Shown piece after piece: positions 54,205 to 64,000 of a DNA stretch of 64,000 nt. The DNA comes from Metridium senile (lineage: Eukaryota; Cnidaria; Anthozoa; Actiniaria; Metridiidae). Numbering within the stretch: the stretch's first letter is position 1; the number at the start of each line of letters is the position of its first letter. A model generated the notes under the pieces. That model was not told the DNA's origin and ran no database searches. It saw only the letters and a program-made list of their open reading frames with translations. A program made the translations under genes and the position numbers. The stretch is from assembly GCA_949775045.1 (NCBI GenBank), contig OX459110.1, positions 10,611,741 through 10,675,740 on the forward strand, given 5' to 3'.

Positions 54205-57200
54205 ATGGAAGTTAACTCTGGCGTCCCGAGAGCGAGCGAAGCCGAAGGTTTGTCGGTGGTGTCTTCGTTGTCTGAAGTGAGCCATCAGATCGCAATCGCC
54301 GAAGAGATCCCGAATGAACACGAATCATCTCACACTGCTGTATTTTCTGCCAGTGATCATCAAGTCACCAGTGAAGAGACCGTTGAACATCAACAATGTG
54401 AAGTTCAGGTTGTGAAAGTCGCCAATGTTGGTGGCGGTGTTAACATCACTTTTTCGACTCCCGCTTTAGCGAACCTTGCTCGAGTGTGCGATCAAAATGA
54501 GGGCCAACAAACAACCACAATACAAGTGTCTGATGCACAGCTAACTCCTATACAAGAAGTAGCTATTGCTCAAAGTCCTGATGAAGGAAATAGCTCCGAT
54601 GCAGGCAACCTACAAGCTGAACAAGTCATACAAGACATGCACGATGACCAAATGCAAGGGAGTCCGTTACACATGGATTCTGTTTCAAGGGGAAACAGCG
54701 ATGGAAAATCATCCTGGGACGCTGTTATTAACGCCGAGATATTGACTGTAAGATGCAGGAATGAAAGTGCTGAGCTTCACAAGATCAAACTTGGTTCTGG
54801 AGGTCGTGGAAAGTGTATTAAGGTAGGGAATTTTGTGTGTTGATACGTTGTCTTTCATGTCCGCCATTAAAGCTCAACCTTGCTTGGGGCAATTGACAGT
54901 GAGCTCGATGATCATTTTTATTGATGACTAACTTCTTATGATTCTATAACCGCCAAAAATGTCAAACTTGAACTAATCTTAAATTCTTAGAGTTTCTCTT
55001 TCCATCTAAAACCTTCTTTACAATCTAATTTCATTCTAATTCATCATTTCAAAGGTGCCAAAGCATTTTGCCCGCCATTTTTTTTTTTTTTTCAACTGCG
55101 CAGCTAACAAGCATCCGTTTTTTAAAACTGCTTGAAAAAATATTATAAATTGCAATCAAAATAAAATCAATTTAATAAGTAAATATTATATTTGAATATA
55201 TTACCAAATAAAAGGAAATATATTGTGTCAAAGAGGAAGTCAATTTCAGAATGACGTCAAAGCACAGGAAGCCCAATTTTAATGGCCCATTGATGTTATT
55301 TATTTTTTCCTCTTTCATTTTTGTTCTCTATTTGTGAAGAATATCAAAAGAAAATAATTTTACAATCAACATGGTCATAATTACTGAAGATTTGAAGTGC
55401 ATGTAACATTTATCTTTTCTAAAAAGATCCTGTTGTGCTCTTTGAAAAGAGTATGGGATTGATTATGAATTTCAAAAACATTTTAGGGCCTTTTCATTAT
55501 GACTGGCATGTTTTACTATTTTTTTCTTTTTTTTGCCACCAAGACATTCCGTCACAATGCTTGCGAAAAATGCTGAAATTGCCGACTTTGAGGCCATTTT
55601 ACTCAAAATCAATGACGGTGACCCCCATTTTTTTAGCTTATTTGATGTGTCTAATTTAGTTTGATCAACTGGCAAAGTCTCAAGAAATTGACATTTACTT
55701 TGCTTTTTCCCGTCAACGTCCTTAAAACATTTTTTAATAAATGATTAAATACATCAAATGCTTTTTTTAGTATAATGAAGAATGGATGACACCATCAGAG
55801 TTTGAAGCAAGATGTGGACGTGCATCATCAAAAGACTGGAAACGTAGCATTCGTTATGGAGGACGCACACTTCAGACGTTGATAGAAGAAGGTGTGCTAA
55901 CACCTCATGCGACGTCATGTACATGTGCATCATGCTGCAATGATGACACTTTGGTAAGAACTTGTTTTGTTACCGTCGTTTGCACCTACCCTTTAACGGT
56001 CGCGACAAAAAACATGTTCTGTCAACCTTAATTTTTTAAAGTTTGGATCTTCCAATGCAATCCTCTAAATAAATTCAATTTGTCGAGGTAAATTACGCAT
56101 ATTATATATTTTGGTCGCCTCTGTTAAAGGATAGATGCAAGTGCTATACATATCTATAAATTTGTAGCCTTTTTCACGAAAGTGGTTTACAAACATGCGA
56201 AGTTTGGGGTGCCAATCTTTAAAGTTTGACTGCGAGACAGAACATGTTTTTGTCGCAATCCTTAACGGGTAGATGCAAGCAACAGTATATTTGTTTGTAT
56301 ATTTTTACGAGTTCAAGTATATATGTACAATGTGTTTAAAGAGTATACACAGAAGTTTGATGTCATAAACATTGTTCACCAAACGAGACATAAACACTAA
56401 AAGAAGTGACAACACTTAAATTCACTCCAAATGCTTGATAATAGCATTAAGTGTGATAGAGATTTGATAGTTCTTATTCCATGTTCACTGTTACTCATCA
56501 TACAGTTAAAAATTGAAATTTCAACTGCTTAAAACAAATAAAAATAGAATCACATGTCACTTGTTGTTGTTGTTAATCTCTAATTTATGGACAATTTTAA
56601 TGACATTGACTGATATCTCATAGTTAACCATTATTATTGTCTATTAGGCTGGCCCTGTCAGACTTTTTGTTCCTTATAAACGCCGTAAGAGGGTATCATC
56701 ACAGTCCAGCCTGGCATCACCAGTATTAAAGAAGAGTATGTCATTGAGTTCTGATCCCACAAAACAAGAAAGTATGCAACATTTGAAAAAATACAAAACT
56801 GTTAATAAATGTAATTTTAAAATGGAAACTATTAACTAGTATAGGCTCCGTCGGTGTTTGATATAAACAATAGGTAATATAATGAAATTTGTAACACCGT
56901 AAAAAATGTTGACTTAACTTTACTGACGTTTCGAGCTTTAGTATGGCTGCCCATCTGTAGCAATATTTAATCCTATTAATATACATGTAGGTTTGATTTA
57001 AACCTTATATTTGTGAATTTAAACATTGATTTGTTTGAATTTAAACTTTTTGATTTTAATTTAAACCAATCATAATGTAAAAAAAAAAACAAAGAAACAT
57101 CAGTAAAGTAAAGTCAATATTTTTTACGGTGTTACAAATTTCATTATATTACGTTTGAGGCCATGTACTACTGTATTTTATTTGTATCTTGAGCTTTCAT

Positions 57201-60200
57201 CGGACGCCAACATCATCAGAAGATAGAGAGAAAGTAATTTCTAAAGAACATTTTACACATGAAATTTTTATAGTTTTTAAAATAAGTTTCTTTTCTGTCG
57301 CAGGACAAAATATGATGATGAGGTCTGTTAGGTAAGTAAATTCATGATAGTTCTTATCATGAATTTTAAAGACAGCTATATATTATTTATTTTATTAACC
57401 ATAGTAAGAGCAGTCCCTCTATTCGAGGCTTATATGCAGTGAATGAGTGAACCTCACAGAAGAGCCCCGATGGGGAGTGATGGTTGTAAAATATATATAT
57501 ATATATATCTATAAATTTCTTATTTTGTTTGGTAGTGTTGATTCTGGCGGTGGTGCATATGTCACAGAAGCTGGCACTGTCATAGAAAGTGGTAAGCACA
57601 ATTGATTATGATTGAAGTTCTAAAAGTAATTTATTGTCAATAAATGTACACCTAATTGCAATAACATTGTCATAAAAAAAAAGAAAATTACAAAATAGGA
57701 ATTAATTAAAAGACAAAAGCAAATCACTCAAGCTAAACTTTTTCTTTTGTTATTTCTTTCTTACTAAACTACTAATGTTCTTTTTTCATGTGACAACATT
57801 CTTGCAACTAGGTGTATATTTTCCTCAGTATACCAGTAATAGTAAATATGATTCTAAAAGTAGCTTCCGTAGAGGTTATTTTACAGGGGCCGGATGTACA
57901 GTACGAAGCCTGATTAATGCTATCCATCGGATCAATCCCTATCCAGCGGATAAAACCTCTACAAATTCTCTACCCTGGATACTGGATAACTTTATCCAGG
58001 CTTTGTACAACTGGCCCCAGGTGAATATTATATCGCCTGGAAAACTCTAAACATTTTCTGAGCTTTTTCATTTCTAGAAGTACAGCTTACTTCTTTGGTA
58101 ATATTGTTGGTGATTCCTGCCTGGAGTAAAATCTTTCATTGTTTAAGTATTTCCATTTGTAGCAGTATAGCTTACTTATTTAATTCTTTTATTGATGTTT
58201 TATTAGAACTTCAAGGCAATCACATTGTAACAAGTGGACACCATGTGGCTCATCTTCCTATCATCAGAGGTAAATAAATTACTATGGTTTCTCCGCCTCT
58301 TGATATAAACGCCGCCTGTTGATATAAACTTGTACCTGATTGGTCCAATTGAGATGAAAAAATATAAAAATAATGTCAAAAATTCATCAAAAGTTATTGT
58401 AAGTGACTACGGTACGGTGAGTCACACAGTAATAGATCTCTGTACATTTCCATTTTAGATATTACTACTTCAATGGTTACAGTCAGTGCTGGAAACTCCA
58501 TGCAACCTCAAACACCAATGACTCCCATGACTCCTATGACGCCCATGACACCGATGACACCAGTTATGGTTAGTTCTGGGTTACAGTTTGGCCTTCCCAT
58601 CAATAATATGACCTCACAACCTGGTACCGCTAATGTTCAGTTACAACAGGATACCACAATTGAGCAGAAACGGCACTGGTGGCATATAGAAGAGGTAATG
58701 TACATATACTATGTAAATCACTAGTCTAAGATCCTGTTCACACTATAGCTTAATCATGTTTTAAAGTAGTTTAACTAAACATGTTTAGAAAATTATTTAG
58801 AAACATTGTTCACTCTTTGATGAAATAATACATGTACATATAAACTATCCTTCATATTGTATTGAACAAATTAGAGATAAAATAATCATATTGAAGCTTT
58901 CTAGTCTCAAAACATTTTGTTTAATAAAAACTCAGTTTAACTAAACAGGTTTTGGTGTGAATAGGGTAAAAGAGTGGTTAAATGTCCGTTGAAAATTTGG
59001 CATTGGGGTTGTGTTTTTTTTGGTACCACATGACCAATTTTGAGCAAAATGATTGGCCAGAAGTGATCACATGGTACAAAAACGAGACAGAATTTCAATC
59101 AAGCATTATACCACTCTAGTGATTTCGATAGTCATACATATTTTTTATTGTGGTGGTGGTAATGATAATAGTAATGATGGTGGCAATGATGATGATGATG
59201 ATGATAGTAATAGGATGATTATGATGATGATAATAATGACAACATCAATGTTGATGATGATCTGTTCCTTTCCTTGATTATTCATCAATTTATAATTGCT
59301 AGTATTTTCTTGCATTATATTATATTTATTTATTTATTACATGTAACTGGTGAAAGCAATCAAAATATATAAATGATGATTGTTGTGATAGTGGTAATGA
59401 TGATGATGGTTGTGATAGTGGTAATGATGATGATGGTTGTGATAGTGGTAATGATGATGATGGTTGTGATAGTGGTAATGATGATGATGGTTGTGATAGT
59501 GGTAATGATGATGATGGTTGTGATAGTGGTAATGATGATGATGGTTGTGAGAGTGGTAATGATGATGATTGTTGTGATAGTGGTAATGATGATGGTCGTG
59601 ATTGCTTTTATAGTGGTAATGATGATGATGGTTGTGATAGTGGTAATGATGATGATTGTTGTGATAGTGGTAATGATGATGGTCGTGATTGCTTTTATAG
59701 TGGTAATGATGATGATGGTTGTGATAGTGGTAATGATGATGATTGTTGTGATAGTGGTAATGATGATGATGATGGTCGTGATTGCTTTTATAGTGGTAAT
59801 GATTATGATGGTTGTGATAGTGGTAATGATGATGATGGTTGTGATTATAGTGGTAATGATGATACATTAAAGCAGTCTTGTGTCCACCCATTCTGCAGAT
59901 GGTCAACTCCCTGTTAAGTACTGCAAGCCAGCTAAAGTGTATGCTAGAACAAGTCAAGCTACAGTCAGAGGCATCCCGAGAAGCAGCTGTTGCTCAAGCC
60001 AGGCTGCAGGCTGAGTCTGAGAAAAAAGAGGTACACCAAAACACCTAATTTTGTTTTTACAATTTGGTTATTTAATGACTGTTGATAGCTGAACCCAAGA
60101 AGAATTGCAGTTTTAAAATATACAAATATATTAAACATGGTGCTACTTCGACCTATTTTTTAATGTTTTTTAAAATGTAACGATTAGTTCTGTTAGTCCT

Positions 60201-61981
60201 AAAAACGACCCAGTGTGGTTGAAAGCTCGACATTAAATAATGTTCAAAAATAGGTCGAAGTAGCACCATGTTTAATATTCACAAGACCTACAAACACCTC
60301 TTTGATAAAATATATTACTTTACATTATCATTACTATTTTGTTTTTACATTTTTATTTTGAAAAGCTCTATTATTTTCAAAAAACGCTGGTGAAGGTTAA
60401 TTTGCTGCATGTTGCTTGTTGCATGTTGCATGTTGCTTACCAAGCTTGAAATATGTATATTCATTATGTAAATAATATCAGCAAAATATCAGTTAATAAT
60501 ATGCTGGAAAACCCTGCAGAAAAAGTTTGGAAAACATCCCCATTGTTGTGACCTTTGGCTACTTGAATTCATATAATCCATAGTACATTTCAGGCTTGGT
60601 ACATGATAAGGGTTCTTGCTACTCCTTAAACTCCTTGAAAACTCCTTAGATTTGATTTACGTTTTTAAGGGCACTTGAAAAGCCCTTGGATTTTAGAAAA
60701 TCAGCAAAAACTCCTTAATTCCAGCTAAAGTAGGGTAAAAATTCTAGTATTGCAAATTAAAGTTAAGTAAAAATTTTAGCATTGTACATCATTTTCGTAA
60801 AATTGTAAATTTTCGTATATCAAAGTTGTCGCAAAAAGTGCTTAAAAATTACTTTTTGGTCCTTGAAAACTCCTTAGATTTTGTTTGCTGACATCAGCAC
60901 GAACCCTGTGTATGCAAAACCTTTGCCAACCTTTTTTGAAATAGCTGTATGTCTTTAAGTAAGATTGGCATGAGAATGATTTAGCTTCAATTTTTGAATC
61001 TTTCTTGTATCTTCCATAGGTGCTAGCACAAACAAGAATGAATTCTTTGTTACAACTGTCCAAAGCCATTAATGAGGCCCAGGTTGAAAGAGAACAAGCT
61101 GTACAACATGCATTGCTACATGCCAAGGCTGATAAGATGGAGGCTGTAGCTGAGGCTAGACAAGAACAGCTCATCAAGGTATGATGCTAGTGGTGGTGGG
61201 TGGTGATGGTATTGGTGGTGATGAAGATGATGGTGGTGATGGTAGTAGTGGTGATGGTAGTATTGGTGATGGTAGTAGTGGTGATGGTAGGGGTGGTGAT
61301 GGTAGGGTGCGGGTGTGATGGTAAGGGTGGTGATGGTAGCGGTGGTGATGATGATGGTAGTGGTGTTGAAAATATTGATGATGATGGTAGCGGTGGTGAT
61401 GGTAGTGGTGGTGATGATCATGAAGATGATGGTAGTGGTGATGATGATGATGGTAGTGGTGGTGATGATGACACGGATGATGATGATGGTGTTGAAAGTG
61501 TTGATGATGATGGTAGTGGTGATGATGATGGTAGTGGTGGCGATGATGATGGTAGTGGTGGTGGTGATGATGGTAGTAGTGGTGATGATGATGGTAGTGG
61601 TGGTGATGATGACGATGCTAGTGGTGGTGATGATGATGGTAGTGGTGTTGATGATGATGGTAGTGGTGGTGATGATGACATGGGTGATGATGATGGTAGT
61701 GGTGATGATGATGATGATAATGGCGATTGTGGTGCTGATGATGATGGCCATGATGATGATGATGACCATGCTGTTGATGTTTATGATGGTCAAAAAGATG
61801 ATGATAATAATAATGATAGTGATGATGATAATAGTCATTCCATTTTAAATTGTTTGTTGTTGCATTATGTAATGTTGTAATTCTGTTTTACTCTCACCAG
61901 TCTCTCACATCCAATGACAACCAGATGGTTCAGTGCCAGGAAGAAACGGCAAATACAGAAGACAAGGGTGACATGGAATAG
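54205..61981 (+). CDS. DEAF1: DEAF1 orthologue: SAND-domain transcription factor lacking the MYND finger
   Basis: Exons: 54205-54822, 55771-55953, 56648-56735, 57304-57331, 57536-57591, 58207-58269, 58459-58694, 59899-60030, 61020-61178, 61901-61981 (1644 nt, 547 aa); all GT-AG and in frame. DEAF1 is a nuclear DNA-binding regulator of TTCG motifs. The SAND domain spans about 171-265, with [32 protein letters not shown] (KDWK at 227-230) and ITS Cys cluster C256/C258/C261/C262; [14 protein letters not shown] (269-282) is the nuclear signal. All match human DEAF1 closely. Exon 7 has a PMT repeat, then HWWHIEE; exon 8 [13 protein letters not shown] matches the human EEMVNSLLNTAQQLK helix and nuclear export region. 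In vertebrate and fly proteins a C-terminal MYND zinc finger follows at once; here exon 9 (469-521) continues as an Ala/Glu/Gln-rich coiled coil and exon 10 ends acidic. An alternative in-frame donor at 56771 would add 12 residues. AATAAA at 62750. Confidence 0.92.
56833..57153. mobile_element. hammerhead-like repeat split in two inside DEAF1 intron 3
   Basis: 56833-56945 reads TAGGCTCCGTCGGTGTTTGA to TACTGACGTTTCGAGCTTTA (antisense core); 57093-57153 reads AAACATCAGTAAAGTAAAGT to TTACGGTGTTACAAATTTCA. The sequence between (TTTAAAC/GTTTAAA-rich) is unrelated, so the two form inverted pieces around a loop of about 150 bp. Confidence 0.55.
57432..57495 (+). mobile_element. 3' fragment of SINE family A, DEAF1 intron 4
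   Basis: GAGTGAACCTCACAGAAGAG and CCCCGATGGGGAGTGATGG match the 3' part of the 821-1104 copy (GAGTGAACCTCACGTAAGAG). A 5'-truncated insertion ending in an AT repeat, 40 bp from the exon 5 acceptor. Confidence 0.7.
57647..57816. mobile_element. MITE with TA/CACCTAATTGCA termini, DEAF1 intron 5
   Basis: TACACCTAATTGCAATAACA at the left and TTCTTGCAACTAGGTGTA at the right; AAAAGACAAAAGCAAATCAC inside matches 40040-40060. Relative of 39950-40181. Confidence 0.75.
57884..58020. mobile_element. MITE with CAGGGGCCGG ends, DEAF1 intron 5
   Basis: CAGGGGCCGGATGTACAGTA at the left and TTTGTACAACTGGCCCCAG at the right; AAGCCTGA and TATCCAGGCTT continue; inner TCCAGCGGAT and ATCCAGG repeats. Same family as 29517-29630. 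Confidence 0.7.
58288..58440 (-). mobile_element. TIR element fragment in DEAF1 intron 6
   Basis: On the minus strand, TTACTGTGTGACTCACCGTA, GTCACTTACAATAACTTTTG and TTTCATCTCAATTGGACCAAT match the inner element of 12006-12223 (TTACTGTGCGACTCG, CATCTCAATCGGACCAATCA). It ends 18 bp before the exon 7 acceptor. Confidence 0.65.
59150..59870 (+). repeat. 24-bp minisatellite (GATGGTTGTGATAGTGGTAAT) in DEAF1 intron 7
   Basis: 59370-59870 holds about 20 units, with a longer variant block (GGTCGTGATTGCTTTTATAG) inserted three times at regular spacing. 59150-59250 is simple (GAT)n. The His/Tyr- and Met/Val-rich ORFs on both strands are artefacts. Confidence 0.95.
60131..60275. mobile_element. foldback element in DEAF1 intron 8
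   Basis: AAACATGGTGCTACTTCGAC pairs with GTCGAAGTAGCACCATGTTT; CTATTTTTT pairs with AAAAATAG. Loop of about 80 bp. Confidence 0.75.
61185..61850 (+). repeat. (GGT/GAT)n tract in DEAF1 intron 9
   Basis: GGTAGTGGTGATGATGAT-type repeat fills almost the whole intron (61179-61900). ORFs over it on both strands are artefacts. Confidence 0.95.
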
Positions 61982-62760
61982 TCAACCCTGACACACAAGT
62001 CCCAACCCACCCCTCCCCTTACCCTCTTGACTTGGTAACTACTTTGTGTAGGCCTTCAAATACCTTTCATAATAGCTTTGCTATAATATATTGAATAACC
62101 ATTATGTGATTACCTACATGAAGTAATTACCCTTGGCTCTTACCTTTTAACCATCTGTGTCCTGTGATCATTTCCAGATTGGTGCCCAGTCTCTTCTTAG
62201 TGCTCAATCTCCCCCATTCTGAAGTAACACAGAGTGCCCACCCATATAAATGTATTTTAAATCTATATTATTATTGTCCATGATATTATTAGTGTGTTTA
62301 TTTGTAGTATTCTAGTTTTAAACAAAATATTGGGCAGCATTTGAGAGGTTACTTTTTTATACAAAACCTTTGAAAATTTTCAAGTAAGACTTTGTCTTAA
62401 CTAGCAAAAAAATCAATAGAGAAATTGTCGCCCAATATTTCTTCTTTTTATCTATATATCCATACTTATATGTAACATAAAGTTGAACTTACAATTAAAC
62501 TATCTAAACTGTCTTAATACATAGTATGAGCTGTGTTTTTCGTGACTTATTCCCAGGTGTCTCTTGGTTTAAAAAGTAGCACGCATAAAGGAAAGGGCGA
62601 AAAAATAAGATTGCATCAATTTTTCTTTCTTCCTCTTTTCTCTAGTCTCCGTCACTGCCATTTTTAGAACTGTTAGTGGGGAGGGAACGTTGTAAAAATG
62701 GCTGCAGAGATTATCTTTTCGCTTGAGTGAATAGAAACATACTGATAACAATAAAGAAGA
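61982..62760 (+). other. probable 3' UTR of DEAF1
   Basis: Runs from the stop codon to AATAAA at 62750-62755, the first canonical signal seen. It contains no other gene. The UTR end is inferred only. Confidence 0.4.
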
Positions 62761-63585
62761 TTATACAACAACGTAGTAGTCTTGTATTTTTGGGGGTTTC
62801 GAAATTTGCATGCCATGTATTTTTGGGGGTGTAAAATTTCAGGTCTGAGTATTTTTTGGGGGGTTGCAATATGAAGCTCTGTGGGACCATGCTGGATACA
62901 CACCCGGAAATGTGGGAGTTCCAGGGTGATATTAATCTCTAACGGGTAAATTTGAACACTGTTAATGATCTAAATGGAAACGCAGAAGTGAATAATGAAT
63001 TGAAATGCATTTGGTGTATAAGTGAAATACAGAGATCAGCTATGAATGAATGTCGGATTCTCATCATAAGTATAGAGGAAAGACAGTTGGAAGAGGGTCT
63101 AAATATTGAAAGTAGACAAAATAACCATCAAACATCACTTAGATTAATTATTACCAAAGCTGGTCTTTCCCTGTTAATAATACAGCCAATCAAAATCCAT
63201 CATTTCCAGGCCTATATCATCTGAAGTTGTCAGCGGTATGCCTTCTAAAAACAAGATGGCGGACGTTTGGATAACTGAACGTGTGTTGAACTTTTTCCAC
63301 TAAAAAATAAGAGTTTTTGCTATGAGAAACCTTCGTTCAGTAGTAAATTGTCAAAATTCTTTGTTCTCGTATTGCAAGACAAGAGTATTTGCTAGAAGGT
63401 AGTGAGAATTTTGCAGTTTCTTGCTCAAAATTTCTCGTGCGCTTTTAATATTGAGCTGTCGTTCTAAGTTGCTTTTCATTTCACTGTTGTAGACTTAAAG
63501 ATATTAAGAAATGGTTTAGTACTACATCCTACACGTTGTCTAATAATGTAAGTATAGCTCTGTTGTCAGAGAAATGCCTATTGTA
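62761..63585. other. 3' flank, no gene recognised
   Basis: TTTTTGGGGGT is repeated at about 62787, 62820 and 62850. AAGATGGCGGACGTTTGG at 63251 gives a short frame that stops after 15 codons. The 90-codon ORF at 62952-63224 has no recognised family. Confidence 0.35.
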
Positions 63586-63589
63586 ATAT

Positions 63590-63800
63590 AATGCACCTGC
63601 TCCAACGGGGGGAGTGCGGACATACCCAGGGGCTATTGACATTCATATATTTACTCATATATTTACTGTTGTGGACGCAGAAATTATTGTACATATTGCC
63701 AAAAAAACATTGAGGTAAAGGTATGGGCAAAGTTTATGTTCTAATCAATAGCCGGACTTTCCCGCACTCCCCCTGTTGGGGTAAGATAGCTAGTGCATAA
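63590..63800. mobile_element. TIR element, about 210 bp
   Basis: CCAACGGGGGGAGTGCGG at the left and CCGCACTCCCCCTGTTGG at the right; GGGGCTATTGA faces TCAATAGCC; outer ATGCAC and GTGCAT also face each other. The rest of the window to 64000 shows only a purine-rich GAGAC/CGAGA stretch reminiscent of 37150-37380. Confidence 0.7.
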
Positions 63801-64000
63801 CAGCAAGCTTTACTGAATATCAGCAGGCTTAAGTGAATGACATGTATCGTTAAAATCCCGGGGTAAATATAGTCCAATCCAGCATTTGTAGCTGCTCTTA
63901 AAATTCAAGATCGAGACTCTGTGAGATTTTCAAAATTCGAGACCAAGATTTTTTGCTTTACGTTTTCCGAGAACGAGATTTTACTGCAACAACATCTTAC

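Noticed and set aside
59337..59957. 206-codon His/Tyr-rich minus-strand ORF and 165-codon Met/Val-rich plus-strand ORF
   Set aside because: Both are translations of the 24-bp repeat in DEAF1 intron 7.
61116..61880. Ile/Thr-, Asp/Gly- and Met/Val-rich ORFs up to 240 codons
   Set aside because: (GGT/GAT)n tract in DEAF1 intron 9, open by composition in several frames.

Overview
The window looks like nuclear DNA from an animal, probably a cnidarian and most likely an anthozoan. It has intron-rich, conserved metazoan genes, one intronless rhodopsin-like GPCR, a dense load of non-autonomous DNA transposons and tRNA-derived SINEs, and AT-rich intergenic DNA. The species cannot be named from the sequence alone.

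Four genes are supported. (1) 1216-7151 (+): an 8-exon bZIP transcription factor of the CREB3/CREB3L (OASIS/CrebA) type, 239 aa. It stops exactly where the membrane anchor of the family should begin. (2) 9526-12661 (+): a 5-exon macrodomain ADP-ribose hydrolase like OARD1/TARG1, 189 aa, with both catalytic residues and a mitochondrial-type leader. (3) 20479-21423 (-): a single-exon class A orphan GPCR, 314 aa. (4) 54205-61981 (+): a 10-exon DEAF1 orthologue, about 547 aa, with SAND/KDWK domain, Cys cluster and nuclear signal, but a coiled-coil tail where the MYND finger is expected. Every exon junction in the three spliced models is GT-AG and keeps frame. Most exons fall below the length that ordinary ORF finding detects.

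Layout: 1-12.7 kb holds the bZIP and macrodomain genes, whose introns carry minisatellites, SINEs and MITEs. 12.7-54 kb is a repeat desert with only the GPCR and a fragment of a Crypton-type tyrosine-recombinase-like exon. It contains many 60-200 bp tandem arrays and short TIR elements. At 41.97-51.35 kb a 9.4-kb element with CACTG termini and TA target duplication sits inside a 75-bp tandem array. It in turn contains a 0.8-kb element (TTA duplication) and a 4.1-kb Mutator-like foldback element (9-bp duplication, arms of about 1.2 kb). 54-62 kb is the DEAF1 gene; 62-64 kb is its 3' flank plus one more TIR element.

No operon-like organisation is expected or seen, and the genes have no obvious joint pathway. 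The most notable points are the loss of a C-terminal domain in both transcription factors, the nested transposon stack, an element inserted within a splice donor, and bZIP-type sites clustered in and behind the bZIP gene. No wholly new molecular system could be demonstrated.
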